A program made the translations under genes and the position numbers. A DNA stretch of 64,000 bases from Hyphomicrobium sp. (GTDB taxonomy: Bacteria; Pseudomonadota; Alphaproteobacteria; Rhizobiales; Hyphomicrobiaceae), in NCBI RefSeq assembly GCF_019744875.1, contig NZ_JAIETU010000002.1, positions 310,001 to 374,000 on the forward strand. The letters are read 5' to 3'. The first letter of the stretch is position 1, and each line of letters begins with the position of its first letter. Shown one piece after another: positions 17,059 to 24,697 of this stretch. Below the pieces are notes generated by a model, which searched no databases, was not told the DNA's origin, and saw nothing but the letters and a program-made list of their open reading frames with translations.

Positions 17059-17078
17059 CACTTCAGGATAGACTTCCC

Positions 17079-17759
17079 ATGGGACTAGATACTCAAGGCG
17101 CAGAGCAGCTCCGCGTCCTTATCATCGACGATCATCCGTTTGTGCTGCAGGGCTGCGCGCGCATTCTCGAAGAGGCGGATATCGCGCGCGCGCTTCAGTC
17201 CGGCGGTCTCGCTGACGGTTATCGCCAATATCGCGCGCATCATCCGCACGTGATCATCGTCGATCTTTCAATCAAGACCGCGACGCTCGGCGGCCTGTCG
17301 TTCGTGCGCCGCCTGCGGCTGCACGACAAGCGGACGCCGATCCTCGTGCTCAGCATGCACAGCGATCCGATGATCATCCGCCGCGCGCTCGAAGCAGGCG
17401 CGACGGGCTATCTTCTCAAGGACGCGCCGGCTGAGGAGTTTCTGAAGGCGTTCCATTGCGTGCGTCAGGGCAAGCCCTATCTCAGCCACGAGGTCGCGTC
17501 CGAGATCGCATTCAGCGACACGCGCCACAGCGCCAATCCTCTCAACGCGCTCACCGTGCGCGAACTGCAGACGCTGTCGCTGATCTCGGAAGGGAAGTCG
17601 TACGGCGTGATCGCCGACGAACTCAACATCAGCTACAAGACCGTCGCCAACACCACGTCGCAGATCAAGTCGAAGCTCGGCGCGCGGAGCCTGCCCGAGC
17701 TGATGCGCCTTGCGATCCAGCATCTGCCCGGCCCGTCCGGCCGGCGCGGCAAGGAATAG
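17079..17759 (+). CDS. mxaB: NarL/FixJ-type response regulator, MxaB-like
   Basis: 226 residues. The N-terminal receiver domain has acidic pair IIDDHPFVLQG, phosphoacceptor Asp in VIIVDLSIKT, LVLSMHSD and the lysine in GYLLKDAPAEEF. The C-terminal LuxR-type helix-turn-helix is LTVRELQTLSLISEGKSYGV followed by IADELNISYKTVANTTSQIK. In Methylobacterium mxaB is a regulator of this family at the distal end of the mxa operon and is needed for mxaF transcription. Here the gene is divergent from mxaF instead. The mxaB name is inferred from family and location. No histidine kinase gene lies beside it. A strong terminator follows. Confidence 0.75.
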   Translation: MGLDTQGAEQLRVLIIDDHPFVLQGCARILEEADIARALQSGGLADGYRQYRAHHPHVIIVDLSIKTATLGGLSFVRRLRLHDKRTPILVLSMHSDPMIIRRALEAGATGYLLKDAPAEEFLKAFHCVRQGKPYLSHEVASEIAFSDTRHSANPLNALTVRELQTLSLISEGKSYGVIADELNISYKTVANTTSQIKSKLGARSLPELMRLAIQHLPGPSGRRGKE

Positions 17760-17791
17760 CTCGCGCCTCCCACATCGATCCTGAATAACAA

Positions 17792-17821
17792 AAAATGGCC
17801 GGGCATCTGCCCGGCCATTTT
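17792..17821. terminator. Bidirectional Rho-independent terminator
   Basis: A perfect 14-bp stem, AAAATGGCCGGGCA at 17792-17805 and its complement at 17808-17821, with A-rich and T-rich flanks. It can end the regulator transcript on the plus strand and the convergent minus-strand transcript from 18484. It falls 32 bases after the regulator stop. Confidence 0.9.
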
Positions 17822-17857
17822 GTTTGTGCCGCGTCGATTGGTACGCGAAGACCAGTT

Positions 17858-18484
17858 TCAGCCCGGAGCTTTGATCGCGATATCGGCCGGCGTCGAGAAC
17901 GTGCCGTCGAACAGGCGCGTCGCGCTGGCGCCCTTCGTCACGACGTTGCGCGCCGGAAGACCAGTCGCCTTGTCGACGTAGAGCGTCTGCACGTTCGGCT
18001 CGTCTTTCGGCTTGGCCTGGTCACCCTTCGCCTGCTCCTCGACGGCCGACGGAAGCGTCGCCTTGTAGGCGACATAGGGTTTGCCTTCGAACGTCGTCTC
18101 GCCCAGGCACTCGTAGTCGATCTTGCTCTTGGCGGGCTCGGCGATGGTTTCCTTGAGCTGCTTGGAGATGACCTCGGCGAAATTCGCGGGCACCTCGGAC
18201 CAGCCCTGGCCCTGGTTGGACCAGACCTTATCGCCGACGGCGATGGTCTCCATCTTCTGCGGTGAATCGCCGAGGCTGACGCGCTGGTGCATGCGGTCCG
18301 GCAGGAGATAGTCGACCGTCATGGTCAGCGAGCCCTGCTGCTCGTTGACGATCCGCGTCTCGAGGCGGAAGCTCTTCCCGCTCCGCAGCTTGGAGAAGGC
18401 CTGGTCAACCTCGCTCTTGCAATCGGCCTGCGCATGACCTGCGAGGCCCATCAAAACCGCGATTGCGACAACGACTGTCCGCAC
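17858..18484 (-). CDS. Exported hypothetical protein with LolA-like beta pattern
   Basis: 208 residues from a GTG at 18484 that follows GAGAG at good spacing. The signal peptide RTVVVAIAVLMGLAGHAQA is followed by a mature protein with alternating beta strands: SFRLETRIVNEQQGSLTMTV, HQRVSLGDSPQKMETIAVGD, YECLGETTFEGKPYVAYKAT and QTLYVDKATGLPARNVV. The pattern resembles periplasmic lipid-carrier-like folds (LolA/LppX), but I cannot confirm the family. It is the last of three consecutive small exported proteins on the minus strand. Confidence 0.72.
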   Translation of the reverse strand: MRTVVVAIAVLMGLAGHAQADCKSEVDQAFSKLRSGKSFRLETRIVNEQQGSLTMTVDYLLPDRMHQRVSLGDSPQKMETIAVGDKVWSNQGQGWSEVPANFAEVISKQLKETIAEPAKSKIDYECLGETTFEGKPYVAYKATLPSAVEEQAKGDQAKPKDEPNVQTLYVDKATGLPARNVVTKGASATRLFDGTFSTPADIAIKAPG

Positions 18485-18616
18485 CTGAACTCTCCATTTT
18501 TCTTCGGTTTGAGATCGAATTTCACTTGCCGGTCTGCGCCGCGGCGTGTCGCGGCAAATTCAGATGGGATTTTTTCCGGATGGCGCCGCACGCCCGCTCC
18601 GGCGGTGCGTTTCCGG

Positions 18617-19069
18617 TCACGGGGGCAGACATTGCTGGCCGACGTACTTCGCGTCCACCGTGACGGCCATGGAGGCCTGGCCATTGGCGGGCGGATCGAA
18701 CGTCATTTTCGTAATGCCGCGGTACCACGTCTGGAAATCACCGGTGTAGAGCGTGCTGATGCGCTCCTCGCCAAGCTTGGAGCGGCACACAACGTTGACA
18801 ATCACCTGATCGTCGAAGCGTTTCACATCCGGCTCGGCGCAGGTGCTGCCAGCCGAGGGAACCGCAATGCTGTCGGCGGGCGCGATGCACGCGTCGAACT
18901 CGGTCATGCCAAGCTCGGCGGAGACGCTGGTGATGCGCCAGTGCCCTGCCTTGCGCACCGGCAGTGGCTCTGCGAATGCCGTCGCGGTCTTAACGCTCAC
19001 GCCGAGCAGCATGGCGCCGAGCGCGACTGACGAAGCCACCAGACGCGAAACCACAGATCCTGTCCTCAT
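18617..19069 (-). CDS. Exported DUF3617-like small protein
   Basis: 150 residues from the ATG at 19069, which follows GAGGTG. A longer signal-type leader (SRLVASSVALGAMLLGVSVK) ends near AFA. The mature part has the layout of DUF3617 proteins: AGHWRITSVSAELGMTEFDA, a cysteine pair around CIAPADSI and CAEPDVKRF, then VNVVCRSKLGEERIST and a C-terminal QQCLPP. Function is unknown. It lies in a set of three small minus-strand secreted proteins between the regulator and the exaA-like operon. Confidence 0.72.
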   Translation of the reverse strand: MRTGSVVSRLVASSVALGAMLLGVSVKTATAFAEPLPVRKAGHWRITSVSAELGMTEFDACIAPADSIAVPSAGSTCAEPDVKRFDDQVIVNVVCRSKLGEERISTLYTGDFQTWYRGITKMTFDPPANGQASMAVTVDAKYVGQQCLPP

Positions 19070-19093
19070 GGCACTTGGCACCTCAGCGGCGTC

Positions 19094-19597
19094 CTACTGG
19101 ACCGTGGCCTTGAGGTGGACGGCGAGCTCGGCTCCGGGCGTGTATTCCTTGCTCGTGCGCGCCAGCCAGTCGGCGACGTTCTTGACGCGCTCGGGTGAGA
19201 TCTCCTCGTTCTCCCGCGCGATCCGGGTCACGAAGAAGCCGTCGCCAGCCCGCATGCCGACCCACTTCGAGCCGTCGGGCGCAACGTAGCGCACCACGTG
19301 GGCGGGCTTGGCTGCGCCGTCCGCTTCAACCGTGAACTTCGCGCCGTCCGCGTTCCAGCTCGCCTTCTCGCACTTGCCGTCCCAGCCGAGGTGCGTGAAC
19401 GCTGCGTGATCGTCGCCGAGCGATTTACCGGGCTCCGAAAGGGAAAAAACATGTCCGCGCCAGCGGGCGGTGACATTGGCCCCGTCACAGCTTTTGAAGT
19501 TCAATTTGTTGTCCTCGAACGCCATCGTCGAGGCTAAGGCTGCGGAGGCAACGAAGGGGGCCGACAGGGCGACGACTACTCGCAGCAACGTGCGCAT
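19094..19597 (-). CDS. Exported hypothetical protein
   Basis: 167 residues from the ATG at 19597; the longer open frame upstream has no signal-like start. The signal peptide RTLLRVVVALSAPFVASAAL ends near LAS. The mature portion contains NKLNFKSCDGANVTARWRGH, HLGWDGKCEKASWNADGAKF and VRYVAPDGSKWVGMRAGDGF, with two cysteines that could pair. I recognise no domain. It begins the three-gene minus-strand set, and the next gene starts 24 bases after its stop. Confidence 0.68.
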   Translation of the reverse strand: MRTLLRVVVALSAPFVASAALASTMAFEDNKLNFKSCDGANVTARWRGHVFSLSEPGKSLGDDHAAFTHLGWDGKCEKASWNADGAKFTVEADGAAKPAHVVRYVAPDGSKWVGMRAGDGFFVTRIARENEEISPERVKNVADWLARTSKEYTPGAELAVHLKATVQ

Positions 19598-20042
19598 TCT
19601 GATGCTCCAAACCACTTTATCTAGGGATGCCGGGCGCTGAATTTGACGGGATATTGACCGCGACCCCTCGGCCTTCAAGGCTTATCTTCCCGGCGGCTCT
19701 TTACATGACGCGAACGTGAAATAGCGTGTGCAATTACTTCCCGCCAATAATGGGAATTCACGCCCAATGCGGCCAACCCACCACGACGCCATTTGTTTTC
19801 CGCGAAAGGTGGCAAATCGTCCAACGCGTTGCATTTACGTGATTATCTTGACGTATTCGGGAACTAGTCTGGGCGCTACTGGGAATTTATGGAATTTCCA
19901 TATTGTCCATTGGTCTACATGAGATCGCGAAACGCTCATTGTTCGCCAAAAGGCGAATAGACGCACATTTCAAAAACTGAATTTCTCGGGCAGGGGCGGA
20001 TTTCGAAACTCGCCTCGTTAAAATGAAACTGGGAGAAACGCC
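19598..20042. promoter_or_regulatory. Divergent regulatory region upstream of the exaA-like operon
   Basis: About 445 bases, visibly richer in A and T than the flanking genes, separate the minus-strand exported-protein gene from the exaA-like gene. It contains the 15-bp palindrome listed separately. A GGGAGAAACGCC ribosome binding region lies just before 20043. I see no convincing sigma-70 hexamers and no small gene. Confidence 0.5.
19888..19902. promoter_or_regulatory. 15-bp palindrome upstream of the exaA-like gene
   Basis: TATGGAATTTCCATA is a perfect inverted repeat about a central T, 141 bases before the start of the PQQ alcohol dehydrogenase gene, in an A+T-rich region. It is a candidate operator or activator half-site pair for the operon. 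No regulator gene lies immediately beside it. Confidence 0.4.
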
Positions 20043-21947
20043 ATGCAACGTAGACACCCCCTTCGGGGCGTCAACGCGACGCTTTTTGCGGCCGCATCGA
20101 CACTCGCGATTGCCGCCTTTAGCGGCACCCTCACCGCGCAAGCCCAGACGGGCTCCAAGCCGGTGAGCTGGGAAGACATTCTCAACGACGAAAAAACGCC
20201 CGGCGACGTGGTGAGCTGGGGTATGGGCGTTCGCAACCATCGCTACAGCGAGCTCGAGCAGATCAACGCAGCCAACATCGGCCAGATGAAGCCGGTCTGG
20301 TCGTTCTCGTTCGGCGATGAAAAGCAGCGCGGCCAGGAAACCCAGGCCCTTGTCCATGATGGCGTGATCTACGTCACGGCGTCCTACTCGCGCGCCTTCG
20401 CGCTCGACGCCAAGACCGGCAAGAAGATCTGGTCCTACTCGCACCGCCTGCCCGACGACATTCGCCCGTGCTGCGACGTCGTCAACCGCGGCGGCGCTCT
20501 CTACGGCGACAAGTTCTACATGGGCACGCTCGATGCCGGCATCGTCGCTCTCGACCGGAAGACCGGCAAGGTCGTCTGGAGCGAGAAGTTCGAAGACCAC
20601 ACCGCCGGCTACACGATGACGGGTGCGCCCTCCATCGTGAAGGATCAGAAGACCGGCAAGGTTCTTCTCATTCACGGCTCGTCGGGTGACGAGTTCGGCG
20701 TCGTCGGCCGCCTCTATGCGCGCGACCCCGACACCGGCAAGGAAATCTGGATGCGTCCGCTGGTCGAAGGCCACGTCGGTCGTATGAACGGCAAGGATTC
20801 GACGCCGACGGGCGATCCGAAGGCTCCGTCGTGGCCGAACGCCAAGGACGGCAAGAAGGTCGAAGCCTGGAATCACGGCGGCGGCGCTCCGTGGCAGACG
20901 GCGACCTATGACGAGAAGACCAACACGATCGTCATCGGAACGGGCAACCCGGCTCCGTGGAACCATCACTATCGCTCCGGCCCGAACGGCGACTGGAAGC
21001 CCTACGACAGCCTTTACACGTCGGGCCAGGTCTACATCGAGCCGTCGACCGGCGAGCCGGTCGGCTTCTTCCAGCACACGCCGAACGACGCGTGGGACTA
21101 TTCGGGCAACAACCCGATCACGCTGTTCGAAATGGAGAAGGATGGCAAGACGGTCCGCGCCGGCGCTCACGCCGACCGCAACGGCTACCTGTTCATCACC
21201 GATCTCGACAAGCTGACCGCACGCGACGGCAAGATCTCGAAGCAGGTCGGCGGCGCGCTCGGCATCTACCCGATGGTGCCCGACATCACCTGGGCAAAGA
21301 GCTGGGATGTCGCCAACGGCCGTCCGAACGAAGTCGAAGGACAGCGTCCTCCGGCACCGGCTGCCGGCGAGCAGAAGGGCAAGGTCATTCAGGTCACGCC
21401 GAACTTCCTCGGCGGCACGAACTGGATGCCGATGGCCTACAGCCAGGACACCAAGCTGTTCTACATCCCGACGAACGACTGGTCGGAAGACTACTGGACC
21501 GAGAACGTCACCTATAAGAAGGGTGCCGCCTACCTCGGACAGGGTTTCCGCATCAAGCGCCAGTTCGACACGCACGTCGGCGTGCTTCGCGCGATGGACC
21601 CGGCAAGCGGCAAGATCGTGTGGGAACACAAGGAAGAAATGCCTCTGTGGGGCGGCGTGCTCGCCACCAAGGGCGGCTTCGTTCTCACCGGCACGAGCGA
21701 CGGCTACGTGAAGGCCTTCGACTCGAAGGACGGCAAGCAGCTCTGGTCGTTCCAGACGGGCTCTGGCGTCGTTTCGCAGCCTGTGACCTGGGAAGCTGAC
21801 GGCAAGCAGTACATCGGCATCTCCTCGGGCTACGGCGGCGCCGTTCCGCTTTGGGGTGGCGACATGGCCGACCAGACCAAGCAGGTCAGCCAGGGCGGTT
21901 CGTTCTGGGTGTTCGAGGTGCCGCGCACCACGGCTTCGAACGAGTAG
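20043..21947 (+). CDS. exaA: ExaA/PedE-like PQQ-dependent alcohol dehydrogenase, predicted Ca-type
   Basis: 634 residues with a signal peptide ending near AQA. PQQ-propeller landmarks are RPCCDVVNRGGALYGDKFYM (vicinal cysteines), GSSGDEFGVVGRLYARDPDT, GTGNPAPWNHHYRSGPNGDW and the active-site segment NDAWDYSGNNPITLFE. The residue two after the catalytic Asp is Ser, as in calcium-dependent ethanol dehydrogenases of the ExaA/PedE group, whereas lanthanide enzymes have Asp and MxaF has Ala. This predicts oxidation of ethanol or longer alcohols rather than methanol. It heads an operon with a PedF-like cytochrome. A strong stem-loop follows the stop. Substrate is inferred only from the family. Confidence 0.93.
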   Translation: MQRRHPLRGVNATLFAAASTLAIAAFSGTLTAQAQTGSKPVSWEDILNDEKTPGDVVSWGMGVRNHRYSELEQINAANIGQMKPVWSFSFGDEKQRGQETQALVHDGVIYVTASYSRAFALDAKTGKKIWSYSHRLPDDIRPCCDVVNRGGALYGDKFYMGTLDAGIVALDRKTGKVVWSEKFEDHTAGYTMTGAPSIVKDQKTGKVLLIHGSSGDEFGVVGRLYARDPDTGKEIWMRPLVEGHVGRMNGKDSTPTGDPKAPSWPNAKDGKKVEAWNHGGGAPWQTATYDEKTNTIVIGTGNPAPWNHHYRSGPNGDWKPYDSLYTSGQVYIEPSTGEPVGFFQHTPNDAWDYSGNNPITLFEMEKDGKTVRAGAHADRNGYLFITDLDKLTARDGKISKQVGGALGIYPMVPDITWAKSWDVANGRPNEVEGQRPPAPAAGEQKGKVIQVTPNFLGGTNWMPMAYSQDTKLFYIPTNDWSEDYWTENVTYKKGAAYLGQGFRIKRQFDTHVGVLRAMDPASGKIVWEHKEEMPLWGGVLATKGGFVLTGTSDGYVKAFDSKDGKQLWSFQTGSGVVSQPVTWEADGKQYIGISSGYGGAVPLWGGDMADQTKQVSQGGSFWVFEVPRTTASNE

Positions 21948-22004
21948 TGCAATTGGCTTGAGCGGCCGGATAAACCTTCCTCTCCAAGCCGCTCGAGACA
22001 CCAG

Positions 22005-22035
22005 ACCGCCAGCGCGACCACGCCGCGCTGGCGGT
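22005..22035 (+). promoter_or_regulatory. Stem-loop after the exaA-like gene
   Basis: A perfect 12-bp stem ACCGCCAGCGCG (22005-22016) / CGCGCTGGCGGT (22024-22035) with a 7-nt loop, 57 bases after the dehydrogenase stop and 31 bases before the next gene. It is followed by TCCCTCCGTTCTC rather than a T-run. As with the hairpin after mxaF, it could lower expression of the accessory genes or protect the dehydrogenase mRNA. Confidence 0.6.
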
Positions 22036-22066
22036 TCCCTCCGTTCTCAAGCACGGGACTTGCCGC

Positions 22067-22774
22067 ATGACCGGACGCCGACTTCTGCGCGGTGCGAAGC
22101 CGCTGCTTCTTGCTATTGCCACTGTGATTGCGGGTGACGCGGTGCCGGTTCAGGCCGATGCGCAGGGCTACCCCATCATCGTCAACAAAGAGCCGCGGCC
22201 CGAACCCTGGGTCATCAACGGCTGCACGATCGCGCCGAAGACCACCTGCGAGGGCGCCGATCTTCGGCACGCCGATCTCAAGGATGCCAACCTTCAGGGC
22301 GCAAATCTCAAGGGCGCCATTCTTGCTCGCGCCGATCTTCGGCACGCCAACCTGCAAGGCGCGGACCTGACGGGGGCCAATCTCGACGGCGCGCGTCTCA
22401 CGATCGCGTTCATCCAGGGCGTCAAGATGCCGGGCGCGTCGCTCAAGGGCGCCGACCTCTCCTTCGTTCGCATGAACAAGGCCGATCTGAGCAACGCCGA
22501 CCTGACGGCCGCGACGCTTGAAAAAGCGATGGCCAAGGGCGTCAAGTTCATCGGCACCAAATTCATCAACACGGACGTCCAGGAAACGAAATTCTACGAG
22601 GCCGACCTGTCGAATGCCGTGTTCGACGGTGTGAAGATCCGGTTTGCGATCTTCCAGGATGCCTTCATGGAAGGCTGCAAGGGATGTCCGCTGACCTGGC
22701 AGCACGGCGAGCGCGTGTGGGAAACGAACAAGGAGCGGTGGGAGCCCGCTGCGCCCGAGCCGGCGACCAAATAA
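22067..22774 (+). CDS. Secreted pentapeptide-repeat protein
   Basis: 235 residues. The N-terminus GRRLLRGAKPLLLAIATVIA is signal-like, so the protein is probably periplasmic. A run of A(D/N)LXX pentapeptides from about residue 65 to 190 forms a right-handed quadrilateral helix: DLRHADLKDANLQGANLKGA, ADLRHANLQGADLTGANLDG, then more degenerate repeats. Cysteines before the repeats (NGCTIAPKTTCEGA) and after them (GCKGCPLTWQHGERVW) could cap the solenoid with disulfides. It is the second gene of the ExaA-like operon. Most pentapeptide-repeat proteins are scaffolds without catalysis; association with a quinoprotein operon is uncommon in my knowledge. Confidence 0.85.
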   Translation: MTGRRLLRGAKPLLLAIATVIAGDAVPVQADAQGYPIIVNKEPRPEPWVINGCTIAPKTTCEGADLRHADLKDANLQGANLKGAILARADLRHANLQGADLTGANLDGARLTIAFIQGVKMPGASLKGADLSFVRMNKADLSNADLTAATLEKAMAKGVKFIGTKFINTDVQETKFYEADLSNAVFDGVKIRFAIFQDAFMEGCKGCPLTWQHGERVWETNKERWEPAAPEPATK

Positions 22775-22785
22775 CGGTGGCCCGC

Positions 22786-23244
22786 ATGCGCGCAGCGCCT
22801 CATCTCCTCGGCAACGCCGGCTTCGGCTGCATCGCGGCCCTCATGCTCCTGGCCTTGCCGTGCGTCGACGGGGTTGCGTTCGCGGGCGATCCAAGATCAT
22901 CGGTTCAGACGTGCCTCGGCATCGCGGCCGACAGCGAGAGACTGGCCTGCTACGACCGCGAAGTCCGCAACCTCGTCGCGCCGACATTTTCAGGACGCCT
23001 GAGCAAGACGACCGATCGCTTCCAGATCGATGGGCCGACGGTGCTTCGATACCAAAGCGACGGTCCGATCTTCGTTCTCTATCTCAAGGCGCCCGACGAC
23101 ACCGTGATCCAGAACCTCCACATCGGCGGCGGGGGCGAGGACAGCTACCTCATCGACCGCCCAGGAACCTACTACCTCGACGTCAGCGGCAGTGAATCCT
23201 GGCGCATCTGGCTCGAGCCGCAAAGAGACATGAAGACCAATTAG
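22786..23244 (+). CDS. Exported hypothetical protein with a CYDREV-type motif
   Basis: 152 residues from the ATG at 22786, eleven bases after the pentapeptide gene; the longer open frame overlaps that gene and is rejected. A signal-type segment (FGCIAALMLLALPCVDGVAF) precedes CLGIAADSERLACYDREVRN. That C-x(n)-RLxCYD pattern recurs in alphaproteobacterial envelope proteins. The rest is beta-rich (FQIDGPTVLRYQSDGPIFVL, GTYYLDVSGSESWRIWLEPQ) and reads like a small jelly-roll or pre-peptidase-like domain. Function is unknown; context suggests the periplasmic alcohol oxidation module. Confidence 0.72.
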   Translation: MRAAPHLLGNAGFGCIAALMLLALPCVDGVAFAGDPRSSVQTCLGIAADSERLACYDREVRNLVAPTFSGRLSKTTDRFQIDGPTVLRYQSDGPIFVLYLKAPDDTVIQNLHIGGGGEDSYLIDRPGTYYLDVSGSESWRIWLEPQRDMKTN

Positions 23245-23261
23245 CAAAGAGGCACTTTCCG

Positions 23262-23687
23262 ATGACGTTGCGCGCTGCTGTTGTTGCATTTGCCATTCTG
23301 TTCGCGGCACCGACCGCGGTTCTCGCTCACGGCGACGGAGCCCCGCAGCCCGTCGACACGACCGGCCTCGAGCCGCTCGGAGATGAGTGGCGCGGCACGA
23401 ACCCCTATCGCGACGATGCCAAGCAGAAGGCTGCCGCCATCGAGATCGGATCGCGGGGCTACAATTCGAACTGCGCCCGCTGCCATGGCCTCGAAGCGAA
23501 ATCCGGCGGCATGGCGCCTGACCTGCGCGAACTCGGCGAGAGCGAGACGGAAGACGCCTGGTTCATCTCGCGCGTTCTGCAGGGCGCCGTCGTCAGCGGC
23601 CGCCAGAAGATGCCTCCCTTCGAAGGGCTGCTCAATCAGGAAGCCATCTGGGCCATCCGCACGTACATCGACTCTCAGCCCGACTGA
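23262..23687 (+). CDS. pedF: PedF-like cytochrome c550, electron acceptor of the quinoprotein
   Basis: 141 residues: signal peptide (TLRAAVVAFAILFAAPTAVL), linker GDEWRGTNPYRDDAKQKAAA, then the haem c site GYNSNCARCHGLEAKSGGMA and the distal methionine in GRQKMPPFEGLL. The NSNCARCHGLEA wording is typical of the c550 that serves Pseudomonas-type PQQ ethanol dehydrogenases. It should accept electrons from the ExaA-like enzyme in the periplasm. The stop overlaps the start of the following small gene. Confidence 0.9.
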   Translation: MTLRAAVVAFAILFAAPTAVLAHGDGAPQPVDTTGLEPLGDEWRGTNPYRDDAKQKAAAIEIGSRGYNSNCARCHGLEAKSGGMAPDLRELGESETEDAWFISRVLQGAVVSGRQKMPPFEGLLNQEAIWAIRTYIDSQPD

Positions 23688-24004
23688 TGCTGACTTTGCG
23701 GGTCGTAGCGCTTGCGTTTTCGACGGTGGCCGGGCTCGGCTCTCCGGCGCGCTCCGAAATTCACGACTACATGATCCTGCGCATGCTCTATCTGGGCACG
23801 ACGTGCGGCGTGCAGAAGCTCGAGCGGCTGGATGCCGGACGGCCGGACTGGCGGCGGTTCAAGGCCGAATGCCGTGACGTCTCCTCGTATCCGCACGGTC
23901 TTTTCGTGATCTGCACCGATCCCGACGACGATCGCCACTGCCGGGCAGAAACGACGGCGCGCGAGTTCGACAGCCTGGAGCTGCTGCGGCCCAAGGGAGA
24001 GTGA
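23687..24004 (+). CDS. Small exported hypothetical protein in the exaA-like operon
   Basis: 105 residues, start overlapping the cytochrome c stop (TGATG). A signal-like N-terminus (LTLRVVALAFSTVAGLGSPA) is followed by YMILRMLYLGTTCGVQKLER, CRDVSSYPHGLFVICTDPDD and HCRAETTAREF; four cysteines are present. I recognise no domain. It is translationally coupled to the cytochrome c gene and four bases upstream of the b561 gene. A role in that electron-transfer module is therefore plausible. Confidence 0.7.
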   Translation: MLTLRVVALAFSTVAGLGSPARSEIHDYMILRMLYLGTTCGVQKLERLDAGRPDWRRFKAECRDVSSYPHGLFVICTDPDDDRHCRAETTAREFDSLELLRPKGE

Positions 24005-24007
24005 GCC

Positions 24008-24556
24008 ATGTCCGCGACGCCCCGCGCATTTTCAGCGACAAGCATCGCGCTGCACTGGCTGGTTGCCGTGGGCATTCTCGGGATGATCGGGTTCGGCGTC
24101 TGGGTCGGCGCGATGGAGAGCGGTCCGGACAAGACCGCGGCGATCCAGATCCACAAATCGTGCGGCGTCCTGGTCGGGGCGCTGGCGCTCCTGCGGCTCG
24201 TGTGGCGCAGCCGTGAAGGCTTTCCCCCCGCCACGGCGCACGCGCCGGGCTGGGAGACGCGGGTCGCACGCCGCGTTCATGAGGCCATGCTGCTGCTGAC
24301 CGTCGCCATCCCGGTGACGGGGATGTTGAAATCCGTGACGTACGCGCGTCCCGTCGAGGTGTTCGGCGCGCCGCTCATCCCCAAGCTGCTGTCTGAAAAG
24401 AACGTGCCGTGGAACGAGGCCGTCTCGCTCGCGCACTCGACGTTCGCCTACCTGCTGGCGGCAATCATCGTTCTTCACGTCGGCGCCGCCTTGAAGCATC
24501 ACGTGGTCGATGGCGACGGCACGCTGTGGCGGATGATCAAGCCGGTGGCGCGTTGA
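24008..24556 (+). CDS. Cytochrome b561 family membrane protein
   Basis: 182 residues with four membrane helices and the haem-ligand histidines in the usual places: FSATSIALHWLVAVGILGMI, AAIQIHKSCGVLVGALALLR, RRVHEAMLLLTVAIPVTG and YLLAAIIVLHVGAALKHHVV. Bacterial b561 proteins move electrons between quinone, superoxide or periplasmic carriers. Here the gene closes the operon of the ExaA-like dehydrogenase, so it may link periplasmic electrons to the quinone pool. A general nickel-hydrogenase-type b subunit is less likely because no hydrogenase genes are near. Confidence 0.88.
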   Translation: MSATPRAFSATSIALHWLVAVGILGMIGFGVWVGAMESGPDKTAAIQIHKSCGVLVGALALLRLVWRSREGFPPATAHAPGWETRVARRVHEAMLLLTVAIPVTGMLKSVTYARPVEVFGAPLIPKLLSEKNVPWNEAVSLAHSTFAYLLAAIIVLHVGAALKHHVVDGDGTLWRMIKPVAR

Positions 24557-24621
24557 CGTTGCCGGGAAGACGTGCGGGGCGCCGCGCCGCGCGCTGGCCG
24601 GATTGCATCAACAGTCAAATT

Positions 24622-24697
24622 TGGTGGGCCCGCCAGGACTCGAACCTGGAACCAGGCGGTTATGAGCCGCCAGCTCTAACCGTTGAGCTACGGGCCC
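24622..24697 (-). tRNA. tRNA with CAU anticodon, probably tRNA-Ile2 (lysidine-modified)
   Basis: Seventy-six bases including an encoded CCA end. The 7-bp acceptor stem pairs 24697-24691 (GGGCCCG) with 24632-24626 (CGGGCCC). The anticodon arm is GGCGG-CTCATAA-CCGCC and the T arm contains GTTCGAGTC. The CAU anticodon means Met or the AUA-reading Ile2. The GGGCCC acceptor and GGCG..CTCATAA..CGCC anticodon stem resemble Ile2 more than elongator Met, and initiator features are absent. Identity between Ile2 and Met is not proven. Confidence 0.92.

Noticed and set aside
19887-22001. 704-codon open frame antisense to the exaA-like gene
   Set aside because: It is a composition-driven shadow of the PQQ dehydrogenase reading frame, with no domain of its own.
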